DNA from: Flavobacteriaceae bacterium HL-DH10
GTDB taxonomy: Bacteria; Bacteroidota; Bacteroidia; Flavobacteriales; Flavobacteriaceae
Length of the DNA: 64,000 nt
Direction of reading: 5' to 3'
Assembly: GCA_031826515.1 (NCBI GenBank)
Contig: CP134536.1
Coordinates: 2,120,001-2,184,000 of the forward strand
A program made the translations under genes and the position numbers. This document shows positions 46,458-57,300 of the stretch, one piece after another. Under the pieces are notes generated by a model, which was given only the letters and a program-made list of their open reading frames with translations, searched no databases and had not been told where the DNA came from. Numbering within the stretch: position 1 is the first letter of the stretch; each line of letters opens with the position of its first letter.

Positions 46458-47096
46458 ATGGCACAGTCAAAAGCAGGTAAGAAGTTCATGAACATGGCTT
46501 ACGGATTAGGAGCAGCAATTGTAATTATTGGAGCGCTTTTTAAAATCACTCATATGGAGTTTGGATTCATCACAGGTAACTTTATGTTAACATTGGGTTT
46601 AGTAACAGAAGCAATTATTTTTGCACTTTCAGCATTTGAACCAGTTGACGATGAGTTAGATTGGTCTTTAGTGTATCCAGAATTAGCTGGAGGACAAACT
46701 GGTAAAAAAGAAGCCAAAGAAGACGCGCAAGGATTATTATCTAAAAAATTAGATGAGTTATTAAAAGACGCTAAAATTGATGGTGAATTAATGGCTAGTT
46801 TAGGCGACAGCATTAAAAATTTTGAAGGTGCTGCAAAAAACATGTCATCTACTGCAGATTCTATTGAAGCTACAAAAAAATATGGTGAAGAATTATCTTT
46901 AGCAGCAGCACAAATGGAATCATTAAACAGTTTATATAAAGTACAATTAGAAAGTGTTAATAAACAAGCAACTATTAACGAAGAGTCTATTGAAAACGCA
47001 GCTAAATTAAAAGAGCAAATGCAATCTTTAGCATCTAATTTATCTTCATTAAATGGTGTGTATGGCGGTATGTTATCTGCAATGAATAAAAGCTAA
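46458..47096 (+). CDS. gldL: Gliding motility / T9SS motor protein GldL
   Basis: A 212-residue inner-membrane protein with two transmembrane helices near the N-terminus (KFMNMAYGLGAAIVIIGALF and FMLTLGLVTEAIIFALSAFE). The second contains a buried Glu thought to carry protons in the GldLM motor. The remaining part is a long cytoplasmic helix/coiled coil. GldL pentamers surround GldM dimers and turn proton flow into motion for secretion and gliding. It lies 92 bases after gldK and 47 before gldM. Confidence 0.96.
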   Translation: MAQSKAGKKFMNMAYGLGAAIVIIGALFKITHMEFGFITGNFMLTLGLVTEAIIFALSAFEPVDDELDWSLVYPELAGGQTGKKEAKEDAQGLLSKKLDELLKDAKIDGELMASLGDSIKNFEGAAKNMSSTADSIEATKKYGEELSLAAAQMESLNSLYKVQLESVNKQATINEESIENAAKLKEQMQSLASNLSSLNGVYGGMLSAMNKS

Positions 47097-47143
47097 TTAG
47101 GGGTTAATCCCAAATTTAATATTAACCAAAAACCTAATTAGAA

Positions 47144-48706
47144 ATGGCAGGAGGAAATTTATCACCCAGACAGAAAATGATTAATCTGATGTATTTAATA
47201 TTTATAGCAATGCTAGCTTTAAATATGTCTAAAGAAGTGCTTTCAGCCTTCGGATTAATGAACGAAAGACTTGTAGAATCTAACGAGTCTGCAGAAGAAC
47301 GTAACAATAATTTTGTTGATAACCTAAAGTTAAAAGCTGAGGAACAACCAGAAAAATACGAGCCTTTAAAAGCTGATGCTGAAAAATTACACAAATTAGC
47401 TAAAGATTTTGATTCTTATTTAGCTGAATTAAAAGGTAAAATGACAGCAACAGTTGATAACCCTACCGATTATGAAATTATGGATAAAGGCGATTACCTT
47501 GATCAAAATTTCTTTAAAGGAGCAAAACTGAAAGATGATGGACAAAAGTTTTTAGACCATATAAATGGTTTTAGAGAAGGTGTTATTAGCTTGCTTTCAG
47601 GAAAAAAAGGTATGGAAAGTATCATCGCAGGTGTTAAAGATAAGTTTAATACTGATCCAGTGAAACGTGGAGCAGGAACTGTTGAATGGTTAGATCATAA
47701 TTATAAAGGATTCCCTTTAGTGGCTTCTTTAACTAAAATGACTCAAATTCAGGCAGATATTAAAACTACTGAATCAGAAGTATTATCTAACATGCTTAAA
47801 GGAACTTTAACTGATGAAGTTTCTATGAAAAATTATGCAACTTTAATGGAAACATCTAAATCGGCTTACTTTAACGGTGAGCAATTTGATGGAGAAATTG
47901 TGTTAGGTCGTACAGATGCTTCTACTAAACCTAATAGAGTTGAATTAACTCTAGATGGAAGAAAATTAGTTGAAAATAAAGATTTTACTATCGAAGGTGG
48001 TAAAGTGAAATTGAAAGTAGGAACGGGTGGTGTAGGAGAGCATAAAATCTCAGGAAATCTATATTTTTCTCAAGAAGGAGAAGAGGTAGTAGTGGAAGTT
48101 AAGCAATCATTTGCAACTGTTTCTAAGCCAAATTCAGCAACTATTTCTGCCGATAAAATGAATGTCGTATATCGTGGTGTAAAAAACCCAATGACTATTT
48201 CATTTGCTGGTATTCCAGACAATAGAGTTACCGCAAGTGCTCAAGGTTTATCTAGAGCTGGTGGAAGTACCTATGTTATGGATGCTACACAAATAAAAGG
48301 TAGAGAAGTTACGATAAATGTTACAGGAAAGTTGCCTGATGGAAAACCAGTTAGCGATAGAGCTACTTTTAGAATTAAAGATTTACCAAAACCAACAGGT
48401 ACTGTAAGAGGTGAAGATGGCGCTATTAAAATGCAAAAAGGAAGTCTTAAAATTTCAACTATTGGAGCTAAATTTGACGATTTCGATTTTGAATTACCAT
48501 TGCGTGTAACAGGATTTAAATTTAAAGTTCCTGGACAACCAACAATAAATGTTAAAGGCAATAAATTAGATAGCAGGTCTCAAGCAATATTAGCTAAAGC
48601 TAAGCGAGGATCTGATGTTACAATATTCGATATTGAAGCAAAAGCTAGTGGTGTTAGCGTTATACTTAAAAAAGTATCACCAATCATTATTGAGCTTACA
48701 AATTAA
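47144..48706 (+). CDS. gldM: Gliding motility / T9SS motor protein GldM
   Basis: A 520-residue protein with the characteristic MAGGNLSPRQKMINLMYLIF opening, in which one transmembrane helix (residues 12-31) is followed by a long periplasmic part of four domains. It starts with a helical bundle (SAFGLMNERLVESNESAEER) and continues with immunoglobulin-like beta domains. GldM spans the periplasm, linking the GldL motor to the GldK/GldN ring. An RBS-like AGGAGG overlaps codons 2-4 and is coding. Confidence 0.96.
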   Translation: MAGGNLSPRQKMINLMYLIFIAMLALNMSKEVLSAFGLMNERLVESNESAEERNNNFVDNLKLKAEEQPEKYEPLKADAEKLHKLAKDFDSYLAELKGKMTATVDNPTDYEIMDKGDYLDQNFFKGAKLKDDGQKFLDHINGFREGVISLLSGKKGMESIIAGVKDKFNTDPVKRGAGTVEWLDHNYKGFPLVASLTKMTQIQADIKTTESEVLSNMLKGTLTDEVSMKNYATLMETSKSAYFNGEQFDGEIVLGRTDASTKPNRVELTLDGRKLVENKDFTIEGGKVKLKVGTGGVGEHKISGNLYFSQEGEEVVVEVKQSFATVSKPNSATISADKMNVVYRGVKNPMTISFAGIPDNRVTASAQGLSRAGGSTYVMDATQIKGREVTINVTGKLPDGKPVSDRATFRIKDLPKPTGTVRGEDGAIKMQKGSLKISTIGAKFDDFDFELPLRVTGFKFKVPGQPTINVKGNKLDSRSQAILAKAKRGSDVTIFDIEAKASGVSVILKKVSPIIIELTN

Positions 48707-48749
48707 ATTCATTAGGGATATTTCCTAATAATAATTAAAGTAAATTGAG

Positions 48750-49640
48750 ATGAAATTAAAAAGTTTTTTATTAACCGTTGTAGCTGTTTGTACAGTGTCT
48801 GGTATGTTTGCTCAAGCAAATATATTAAATGCTAAAAGCCCTGAACAAATTGGTGTTAGAACAGAAGCGCAAAAGGCAATCGATAATGACAAACCGTTAG
48901 AATATGGTTATGTTGACGATAGAGATATTCTTTTTTCTAAAACAGTATGGGAAAAAATCGTTTTAGACGAGCGTGCAAATTTCCCACTTTACTATCCAAT
49001 AGATACAAATAATATTGGAAAAGATAGACGTTCATTGTATGATGTGCTTATGAAGAATATCAAAAACGGTAATATCAAAAACATTTATGATGATTCTTAT
49101 TTTACAACAAAAAGAACTTTAAAGGACATTGAGTCTGCATTGGTTAAAATTGACACTACCGAGTTAGGTATTGAGCAATTAAATGCTGGTGAAGAATTAT
49201 CTGCTGAATATATTAACAGAAGAGATATTACAGCTGCAGATATTACCGAATATCATATTAGAGGACTTTGGTATTTTGACAAGCGTCAAGCTGAAATGAA
49301 ATACAGACTAATAGGTATTGCTCCTGTAGCACCAGATGTTAACTTTATTGAAGATGAAAATCCAGATTTAGTACCACTTTTTTGGATATTTTTTCCAGAT
49401 TCAAGAGAGGTGTTACATGAAGCCAAAGCTTTTAACAATGAAAATAGTTCAATTCCTTTTTCTTTCGATCATATTTTAAATTCTAGACGTTTCCAAGGTT
49501 ATATTTTTAAAGAAGAAAATGAACAAGGAGATAGAAAAATTACTGAATATGTGTCACAAAATGCGTTGATGCAATTGTTAGAATCTGAAAGAATTAAAGA
49601 TAAAATTAGAGATTTTGAATTAGATATGTGGACATATTAA
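48750..49640 (+). CDS. gldN: Gliding motility / T9SS periplasmic protein GldN
   Basis: A 296-residue periplasmic protein with a signal peptide (MKLKSFLLTVVAVCTVSGMF, cleaved near AQA). The family pattern includes YVDDRDILFSKTVWEKIVLD near residue 54, LYYPIDTNNIGKDRRSLYDV near 81, EYHIRGLWYFDKRQAEMKYR near 167 and PDLVPLFWIFFPDSREVLHE near 210. GldN binds GldK in the T9SS ring. It is last in gldKLMN and is followed by a strong terminator. Confidence 0.96.
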   Translation: MKLKSFLLTVVAVCTVSGMFAQANILNAKSPEQIGVRTEAQKAIDNDKPLEYGYVDDRDILFSKTVWEKIVLDERANFPLYYPIDTNNIGKDRRSLYDVLMKNIKNGNIKNIYDDSYFTTKRTLKDIESALVKIDTTELGIEQLNAGEELSAEYINRRDITAADITEYHIRGLWYFDKRQAEMKYRLIGIAPVAPDVNFIEDENPDLVPLFWIFFPDSREVLHEAKAFNNENSSIPFSFDHILNSRRFQGYIFKEENEQGDRKITEYVSQNALMQLLESERIKDKIRDFELDMWTY

Positions 49641-49662
49641 TACATTCAATATTTTAAAAAGT

Positions 49663-49698
49663 AAAAAAGACTATCTGAAAATGATAGTCTTTTTTTTT
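49663..49698 (+). terminator. Intrinsic terminator after gldN
   Basis: AAAAAAGACTATC (49663-49675), a 7-base loop, GATAGTCTTTTTT (49683-49695) and T-run to 49698. Ends the gldKLMN transcript. Confidence 0.88.
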
Positions 49699-49724
49699 GT
49701 CATTCTAAGTATCTTTACTGCCTT

Positions 49725-50765
49725 ATGCAAGTAGATTATATTATTGTTGGAATCGGGTTAGCGGGTATTAGTTTTTGTGAACAGTTAAAAGCTAATAATA
49801 AAAGTTTTATGGTGTTTGATGATACATCGCAGCAATCATCAGCTGTAGCAGGAGGGTTGTATAATCCTGTTGTTTTAAAGCGTTTTACTTCTGTTTGGAA
49901 AAGTAAAGAGCAATTAGATATTGCGCTTCCAATGTACAATCGATTAGAGGAAACATTAAAAGTAAAACTTGATTATAAAATACCTGTATATCGTAAATTC
50001 GCATCTTTAGAAGAACAAAATGATTGGTTTGCAGCATCCGATAAGCTAACACTTGCCGAATACCTTTCAACAGATATTATTAAAAATGAAAATGAATCAA
50101 TTCAGGCTTCTTTTGGTTTTGGTAAAGTTTTAAAAACAGGAAGAATAGATGTGAAAACTTTAATTGATGCTTACAAAACAGATTTATTAAATAAGAACAT
50201 ATATATTAATGAATCATTTAATTATGATGATTTAAAAGTTAGCGATGCTACTATTCAGTATAAAAATATAACATCAAAGTGCATTGTTTTTGCCGAAGGT
50301 TTTGGAGTTGTTAAAAACCCTTATTTTAACCATTTGCCTTTAGTACCAACAAAAGGCGAGTTACTTATAATTCATGCACCTAATTTGAAAATGGATTATG
50401 TTTTAAAAGCAGGCGTTTTTTTAATTCCGTTAGGTAATGATTTATATATTGTTGGTGCTACATACGATTGGGATGATACAACGCATGCTGTTACACCAAA
50501 AGCAAAAGACGAGCTTTTAAATAAATTAGATAAACTTATTAGTTGTTCTTATAAAGTAGTGAGACAAGTTGCAGGTATCCGTCCTACAGTTAAAGATAGA
50601 CGCCCTTTAGTTGGGCAACATCAAGATTACACGAATATGTATGTGTTAAATGGTTTAGGTACACGAGGTGTTATGATTGGACCTTATGTTGCAAAACAAC
50701 TCTTTAATTTTATTGAAAACGAAATACCTCTAGAAGATGAAATTGATATTAAACGGTATAATTAA
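49725..50765 (+). CDS. FAD-dependent oxidoreductase (DAO family)
   Basis: A 346-residue flavoprotein. The dinucleotide-binding fold is at the N-terminus (DYIIVGIGLAGISFCEQL, residues 4-21, a GxGxxG variant as GIGLAG), followed by SSAVAGGLYNPVV near 39. The C-terminal half has RQVAGIRPTVKDRRPLVGQH near 280 and the FAD-contacting YVLNGLGTRGVMIGPYVAKQ near 305, which fits D-amino-acid-oxidase-like enzymes. The substrate is unknown. Its stop codon abuts the convergent DUF983 gene. Confidence 0.82.
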   Translation: MQVDYIIVGIGLAGISFCEQLKANNKSFMVFDDTSQQSSAVAGGLYNPVVLKRFTSVWKSKEQLDIALPMYNRLEETLKVKLDYKIPVYRKFASLEEQNDWFAASDKLTLAEYLSTDIIKNENESIQASFGFGKVLKTGRIDVKTLIDAYKTDLLNKNIYINESFNYDDLKVSDATIQYKNITSKCIVFAEGFGVVKNPYFNHLPLVPTKGELLIIHAPNLKMDYVLKAGVFLIPLGNDLYIVGATYDWDDTTHAVTPKAKDELLNKLDKLISCSYKVVRQVAGIRPTVKDRRPLVGQHQDYTNMYVLNGLGTRGVMIGPYVAKQLFNFIENEIPLEDEIDIKRYN

Positions 50766-51149
50766 TTATTTCTTATCTAAAGATTTATCATAATGCATAA
50801 AGATATTAATCCAGATATTTCTAGATACTCTTATTATTACTGGTAAAAAAGCCATTAAAGTGGCAACAATAGAAATAAAAACAATATTGATGTTAGCGTT
50901 AAAGAAATAAAATGAAATTACAAAAGCCGCTACAGCAAAAGCTATACCTACAGCGTAGCTAACATACATAGCGCCATAAAAAAATGAAGGTTCTATCTTA
51001 TATTTAGTGCCACAATTGCTGCATGTTTCATGCATATCTAAAACTTCAGAAATTATATAAGGATTCTTGTTTTTATACATGGATTCTTCATGACATTTAG
51101 GGCAAGTTCCAGTAAAAATACTATATAATTTTGTTCCTTTTTTAAACAT
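50766..51149 (-). CDS. DUF983 family membrane protein
   Basis: About 127 residues from the ATG at 51149 (MFKKGTKLYSIFTGTCPKCH). An in-frame ATG at 51188 would add a Cys-rich stretch but lies at a promoter box. Zinc-ribbon-like CPKCHEESMY (residues 16-25) and CSNCGTKYKIEPSFFYGAMY (from about 43) are the DUF983 pattern, followed by two hydrophobic helices (YAVGIAFAVAAFVISFYFF and INIVFISIVATLMAFLPVII). Function unknown. It is divergent from the ABC-F gene and convergent with the FAD oxidoreductase. Confidence 0.83.
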   Translation of the reverse strand: MFKKGTKLYSIFTGTCPKCHEESMYKNKNPYIISEVLDMHETCSNCGTKYKIEPSFFYGAMYVSYAVGIAFAVAAFVISFYFFNANINIVFISIVATLMAFLPVIIRVSRNIWINIFMHYDKSLDKK

Positions 51150-51160
51150 ATATTTTAACG

Positions 51161-51193
51161 TATTTTTGCAATCGCAATTACAGGACAAAAATA
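51161..51193. promoter_or_regulatory. Two face-to-face -7 elements (TATTTTTG) between DUF983 and ABC-F genes
   Basis: A plus-strand TATTTTTG at 51161-51168 suits the ABC-F gene (leader about 60 bases). A minus-strand TATTTTTG at 51193-51186 suits DUF983 (leader about 30 bases). Because each lies on the far side, the two transcripts would overlap at their 5' ends. The -33 boxes are weak. Confidence 0.4.
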
Positions 51194-51235
51194 AGATTTT
51201 AATAATTAAAGTTCTGTAGCTTAAGTAACATTTCT

Positions 51236-53149
51236 ATGATGAACATTCATAATTTATCGGTTTCATTTCAAGGAGAATACCTATTTGAAGATATTACATT
51301 TAAACTTGGTAATGGCGATAGAATTGGCCTTATTGGAAAAAATGGTGCAGGTAAATCTACCATGTTAAAAATTCTATCTAAAGAGATGGAACCAGATACA
51401 GGACAAATAGCTGCTGATAAAGAACTTAAAATTGGTTTTTTAAAGCAAGACATTGATTTTATTTTAGGAAGAACGGTGTTAGAAGAAGCTTATGAAGCTT
51501 TTGTAGAAATTAAGGAATTAGAAGCTAAAATGGATGCTGTTAACACTCAAATGGCAGAGCGTACCGATTATGAAAGTGATGGGTACCATCAATTGATGGT
51601 TGATATAAACGAGCTTCAACATCAATATGAAATTTTAGGAGGCTATAATTATCAGGGAGATACTGAAAAAATTCTTCAAGGATTAGGATTTAAAAGGCAA
51701 GATTTTAATAAACTTACCGATACGTTTTCTGGTGGTTGGCGCATGCGTATTGAATTGGCTAAGTTATTACTTCAAAATAATGATATATTACTTTTAGATG
51801 AGCCAACAAACCATTTAGATATTGAATCGATTATTTGGTTAGAAGGGTTTTTGAGAAATTATACTGGAGCTGTAGCCATTGTGTCGCATGATAAAATGTT
51901 TTTAGATAACGTAACCAATAGAACTATTGAAATTTCATTGGGTAGGATTTATGATTATCCCAAGCCGTATTCAAAATACTTGGTACTTCGTGAAGAGTTG
52001 AGAACACAACAATTAGCGTCTCAAAAAAATCAACAAAAACAAATTGAACAAACCGAAAAACTGATTGAAAAGTTTAGAGCCAAAGCATCAAAAGCTACTA
52101 TGGCGCAATCGCTTATTAAAAAACTTGATAAAATTGATAGAATAGAAGTTGATGAAGATGATAATAGTGTTATGACACTTAATTTTCCTGTTTCAATTAC
52201 GCCAGGAAAGGTTGTTGTGGAAACAGAAAAGGTGTCAAAAAACTATGGTGATAATCAGGTTTTAAAAAATATAGATTTACTTATTGAACGTGATAGTAAA
52301 ACAGCTTTTGTTGGACAAAACGGACAAGGGAAATCTACTTTGGCAAAAATAATTGTAGGCGATATAAAGTATGATGGGCATTTAAAATTAGGACATAATG
52401 TTCAGATAGGATATTTTGCTCAAAATCAAGCAGAGTATTTAGATGGTAGCAAAACGGTGTTAGATACCATGATTGATGCTGCTAATGAAACCAATAGAAG
52501 TAAAGTAAGAGATATTTTAGGATCTTTTTTATTTAGAGGTGATGAGGCAGAGAAATATGTACGTGTACTTTCTGGAGGAGAACGTAATCGTTTAGCTTTA
52601 GCAAAATTAATGCTTCAACCATTTAATGTTTTAATAATGGATGAGCCAACAAATCACTTGGATATAAAATCTAAAAATGTTTTAAAAGAAGCGTTAACAC
52701 GATTTGAAGGCACTTTAATTTTAGTGTCGCATGATCGTGATTTTCTACAAGGATTAACGAGTAGTGTTTATGAATTTAAAGATCATAAGGTAAAAGAGTA
52801 TTTAGGTGATATAGATTATTATTTAGATCAACGTAAAGTAGAAAACTTAAGAGAGGTAGAGAAGCGAACGGTTGTAAAGAAAGAAGCTCCTAAAGAAAAG
52901 AAACAACAATCATATGAAGACCAGAAAAAAATAAAGTCTTTAAATAATAAGTTGAGTAACGTTGAGTCAAAAATAAATCAGTTAGAGCGAGACATAAAAG
53001 CGATAGATTTATCGCTAGAAATTAATTATGAAGAAGTAACCTCACAGCCAAATTTCTTTGATAATTATCAAAAAAAGAAAGCAGATTTGCAGGTTTATAT
53101 GCAAAAATGGGAAGATATTCAACTGGAAATTGAGGAGTTTGCTGTTTAA
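51236..53149 (+). CDS. ABC-F family ATP-binding protein
   Basis: A 637-residue soluble protein with two ABC cassettes and no membrane part, typical of ribosome-associated ABC-F factors. Cassette 1: Walker A GKNGAGKST near residue 33, signature FSGGWRMRIELAK near 165, Walker B LLLDEPTNHLDIES near 186. Cassette 2: GQNGQGKST near 362, LSGGERNRLALAK near 450, LIMDEPTNHLDIKS near 472. The linker (QKQIEQTEKLIEKFRAKASK) is Lys-rich, and a C-terminal coiled coil (about 560-637) is Uup-like. It probably acts in translation; an antibiotic-resistance role cannot be judged. Confidence 0.93.
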   Translation: MMNIHNLSVSFQGEYLFEDITFKLGNGDRIGLIGKNGAGKSTMLKILSKEMEPDTGQIAADKELKIGFLKQDIDFILGRTVLEEAYEAFVEIKELEAKMDAVNTQMAERTDYESDGYHQLMVDINELQHQYEILGGYNYQGDTEKILQGLGFKRQDFNKLTDTFSGGWRMRIELAKLLLQNNDILLLDEPTNHLDIESIIWLEGFLRNYTGAVAIVSHDKMFLDNVTNRTIEISLGRIYDYPKPYSKYLVLREELRTQQLASQKNQQKQIEQTEKLIEKFRAKASKATMAQSLIKKLDKIDRIEVDEDDNSVMTLNFPVSITPGKVVVETEKVSKNYGDNQVLKNIDLLIERDSKTAFVGQNGQGKSTLAKIIVGDIKYDGHLKLGHNVQIGYFAQNQAEYLDGSKTVLDTMIDAANETNRSKVRDILGSFLFRGDEAEKYVRVLSGGERNRLALAKLMLQPFNVLIMDEPTNHLDIKSKNVLKEALTRFEGTLILVSHDRDFLQGLTSSVYEFKDHKVKEYLGDIDYYLDQRKVENLREVEKRTVVKKEAPKEKKQQSYEDQKKIKSLNNKLSNVESKINQLERDIKAIDLSLEINYEEVTSQPNFFDNYQKKKADLQVYMQKWEDIQLEIEEFAV

Positions 53150-53191
53150 TTATTTTAAGTTTTTTTTAACTTTTAAGCCATAGTTATTAGG

Positions 53192-53199
53192 TAATTTTG
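53192..53199 (+). promoter_or_regulatory. -7 promoter element of the RND efflux operon (TAATTTTG)
   Basis: An exact TAnnTTTG match 26 bases before the adaptor ATG. No clear -33 box. Confidence 0.5.
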
Positions 53200-53225
53200 C
53201 GCACTAGACCACCAAAATCACTAGC

Positions 53226-54356
53226 ATGCGTAAAATTATACTTTCCGTTATTGGAATTTTATTAATAGTGCTTTCTTTTTTATTTGCCAAAAAACTTATT
53301 GCAGACAAACATAAGCCTAAACCTGTTAAGGAAAAAGTTGTAAAAACTGTATTTACAGATACCGTTTTAAATGGGACTGTTCAAATTATTATTCCAGCAA
53401 ATGGAAGTTTAGTTGCAAAGCGACGTATAGAACTTTATGCAGAAGTACAAGGTGTTTTTAAAACAGGAAGTAAACTCTTTAAACCTGGTCAAAAGTATAA
53501 CCAAGACGAAAATTTAATTCGAATAGATGCTTCTGAGCATTATGCAAGCGTCCAGTCTTCAAAAAGTAATCTATACAATACTATTGCTGCAATTATGCCA
53601 GATTTAAGGTTAGATTTCCCCGAAGTTTATCAAAAATGGCAAGACTATCTTAATAGTTTCGATTTAAGTAAAACAACACCAGAATTACCTAAAATGACTT
53701 CCGACAAGGAAAACTATTTTATTACTGGACGAGGTATTGTTTCAAGTTATTACAATGTTAAAAACTTAGAGCGGCGTTTATCTAAATACAATATAAAGGC
53801 ACCATTTTCAGGAATTTTAACAGAAGCTTTAGTCACAGAAGGTTCTTTAATACGAAGTGGTCAAAAATTAGGTGAATTTATAGATACATCGGTCTATGAA
53901 ATGGAAGTGGCCTTAAGTAAAAGTTATGCAAGTTTATTAAAAGTTGGTGAAGCCGTTGTACTTTCTAATTTAGATAGAACAGAAACTTATAAAGGCAATG
54001 TTGCTAGAGTAAATGGGAGTATAGATGCTGCAACACAAACCATTACCGCTTACATAGATGTTAAGGATGATACCCTAAAAGAAGGTATGTATTTAGAAGC
54101 TAGATTGAATGCAAAAGAAGAACAAGATGTTATAGAAATAGATAGGAATCTATTATTAGAAACAAACGAGATTTTTATTGTGCGTGATAGTTTGTTAGAT
54201 GTTATACCAGCAAAACCAGTTTATTTTTCAGATACTAAAGTCGTATTGAAAAATATACCAAATGGAACAATTATACTTAAAAAACCAGTTCCGGGAGCAT
54301 TTGCAGGCATGCTTGTTAAACCTTTTGAAAATTCAGTTAAAAAGGCAGATAAATAA
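53226..54356 (+). CDS. RND efflux periplasmic adaptor (membrane fusion protein)
   Basis: A 376-residue HlyD/AcrA-type adaptor anchored by one N-terminal helix (ILSVIGILLIVLSFLFAKKL). It has the barrel-sandwich halves IPANGSLVAKRRIELYAEVQ near residue 56 and NIKAPFSGILTEALVTEGSL near 193 (the APFSG lipoyl motif), followed by beta-barrel and membrane-proximal domains (EGMYLEARLNA). The central helical hairpin is short. It joins the pump to the TolC-like channel. Its last base overlaps the start of the permease gene, so translation is coupled. Confidence 0.92.
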   Translation: MRKIILSVIGILLIVLSFLFAKKLIADKHKPKPVKEKVVKTVFTDTVLNGTVQIIIPANGSLVAKRRIELYAEVQGVFKTGSKLFKPGQKYNQDENLIRIDASEHYASVQSSKSNLYNTIAAIMPDLRLDFPEVYQKWQDYLNSFDLSKTTPELPKMTSDKENYFITGRGIVSSYYNVKNLERRLSKYNIKAPFSGILTEALVTEGSLIRSGQKLGEFIDTSVYEMEVALSKSYASLLKVGEAVVLSNLDRTETYKGNVARVNGSIDAATQTITAYIDVKDDTLKEGMYLEARLNAKEEQDVIEIDRNLLLETNEIFIVRDSLLDVIPAKPVYFSDTKVVLKNIPNGTIILKKPVPGAFAGMLVKPFENSVKKADK

Positions 54357-57300
54357 TGAGAAAGTTAATCGCTTATTTTATTAAGTATCACGTAGCCGTA
54401 AATATTTTTATTATTGCCTTTTTTGCGTTTGGTATTATTGGTGTGTTATCGCTTAAGTCTTCTTTTTTTCCTTTAGTAGATTCTAAAATTATTAATGTTA
54501 ATGTTGCATATCCAGGTGCCTCACCACAAGAAATAGAAGAAGGTGTGGTCCTTAAAATAGAAGATAATCTTAACGGATTAAGAGGTGTAGATCGAGTAAC
54601 ATCGGTGTCTCGTGAGAATAGTGGGACTATAACGGTTGAAATTGAAAAAGGCGAAAATATAGATTTTATGCTTTTGGAGGTTAAAAATGCGGTTGATAGA
54701 GTGCCGTCTTTTCCAACAGGTATGGAACCCCTTATTGTTGCAAAACGTGAAGAAGTACGACAAACAATTTCTTTTGCTTTAAGTGGGAAAGCTATTCCAT
54801 TAGCTACTTTAAAGCAGTTAGGTAGACAAGTAGAAAATGATTTGCGTGCCATTGATGGGATTTCGCAAATTGAGGTTACGGGTTATCCTGAAGAAGAAAT
54901 TGAAATAGCTGTTAACGAAACAAGTTTGCTAGCTTATAATATAAGTTTTACAGATGTTGCACAAGCAGTTAGCGCGTCAAATATATTAGTAACTGGAGGA
55001 AATATAAAAACAGATGCTGAAGAGTATTTAATTCGAGCAAATAACAGGTCTTATTATGGTAATGAGCTTTCAAATATTATAATAAAAGCGTCTAATGATG
55101 GTAAAATAGTACGTTTAAAAGATGTCGCTATTATTCGAGACCGTTTTTCTGAAACGCCAAACGCCACTTATTTTAATGAAGAATTAGCTGTTAATATAAC
55201 CGTTACAAGTACTAATAATGAAGATTTAATTTCTTCGGCAGATAAAGTTAAAGACTATATAGAAGGCTATAATCAAAGCCATAATAATGTTAGACTAGAT
55301 ATTGTTAGAGATTTATCAGTTACCTTAAATCAGCGTACAGAGTTGCTTGTTTGGAATGCCATTATGGGAATTATTCTTGTTTTAACATTCTTGTCTTTGT
55401 TTTTAAACACACGTTTAGCATTTTGGGTAGCATTTGGGCTTCCAATATCGTTTTTAGGTATGTTTATTTTTGCAGGTCAATTTGATGTGACTATAAATGT
55501 ATTATCGCTTTTTGGGATGATAATTGTTATTGGTATTTTGGTTGATGATGGTATTGTAATTGCCGAAAATATTTATCAGCATTACGAAAAAGGGAAAACA
55601 CCTATTCAAGCTGCTATAGATGGAACTATGGAAGTTATTCCTCCTGTTGTTTCAGCTATAATAACGACGCTTTTGGCGTTTTCATTATTCTTGTTTCTTG
55701 ATAGTAGAATAGGTGAGTTTTTTGGTGAAGTTTCTGTTATTGTGATTCTAACTTTGCTAGTTTCATTAATTGAAGCTTTAATCATCTTGCCAGCTCATTT
55801 AGCACACTCTAAAGCTTTGAGAAAGCCCGTTGAGGTAGAGAATCCATCTAAAATGAAGCAATTCTTCTCTAAAATGAGGTTTGTTAATAAGATAGGAGAT
55901 AGTATCATGTCTTTTTTAAGAGATAAAGTGTATAGTCCAACTTTAGATTTTGTTTTGAAATTTAAGATGTTATCATTAGGGATTTTTATAGGACTCTTAA
56001 TACTTACTTTTGGATCTATTGGAGGCGGTATTATTGGAGTGACTTTATTCCCATCTGTAGCTAGTGATAGGGTTTCGGTAGAATTAGATATGCCTAATGG
56101 GACAAATGTTAAGGTTACTGATTCTATTATTTCTATGATTGAACAAAAATCATATTTGGTTAATGAAGAATTATCGGAAAAATATTTAAAGGGTACAGGA
56201 AAACAGTTGTTTGAAAATACAATTTTGACTTTAACGAGTTCGTCTAGTGCAAGGTTGAATATAAATATGTTACCAGGAGAAGAAAGGCCAGATGCCATAA
56301 ACTCAAGCCTAGTTGCTAATAAACTAAGAGAGGCTGTTGGTCCTATAATTGGCACAGAACGTTTAATATTTGGTTCAGGTGGTAATTTTGGAGGTAGTCC
56401 TGTTTCAGTATCTTTATTAAGTAATAATATTAATGAATTGAAAGCTGCCAAGCTAGAATTAAAAGAAGTATTGCAAACGAATCCGTTGTTAAAAGATATT
56501 GAAGATAATGATCCGGCAGGTATTAAAGAAATTAGGTTAGAGTTAAAAGAAAGTGCTTATTTATTGGGTTTAGACTTAAGAACAGTTATGATCCAAGTAC
56601 GTGCTGGTTTTTTTGGTACACAGGCGCAACGTTTTCAACGCGGTCAAGATGAAATTCGAGTTTGGGTGCGTTATGATAAAACGAATAGAGCATCTATAAA
56701 TAATTTGGATGATATGCGCATTGTTACGCCTTCTGGAGTTCGTGTAACTTTAAAAGATATTGCTAATTATAGTATAGAAAGAGGTGATGTTGCTATTAAT
56801 CATTTAATTGGGCAACGTGAAATAAAAGTATCTGCAGATTTAAAGGATCCTAGTGCAAGTGCGACTGATATTTTAGAGGATATTAAAACAAATATTATTC
56901 CACAAATACAGTCAAGATATCCTACTATTTCTGCTTCTTTTGAAGGTCAAAACAGAGAAAAAGATAAGTTAACAAGTTCCCTCGCAAGTGCAGGAATTCC
57001 AATTTTATTGCTTATTTATATTACTATTGCTTTTACTTTTAGAAGTTATAGTCAACCTCTTTTACTATTATTATTGGTGCCATTTAGTTTAACAGCAGTT
57101 GCATGGGGACATTGGTTGTTAGGTTTCTCAGTAAATATATTGTCGCTTTTAGGGATTATTGCTTTAATAGGCATTATGGTAAATGATGGTTTAGTATTAA
57201 TAGGTAAGTTTAATTCGAATTTAAAAGAAGGGATGACCTTTGATTTAGCACTTTCTGAAGCAGGAAAATCCCGTTTTAGAGCTATTTTCTTAACCTCGTT

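Noticed and set aside
54388-54852. 154-codon minus-strand frame (and others at 55795-56451 and 62206-62427) inside real genes
   Set aside because: They lie fully within the RND permease and the 248-residue cargo gene in reverse; composition is shadow-like and no family is recognised.
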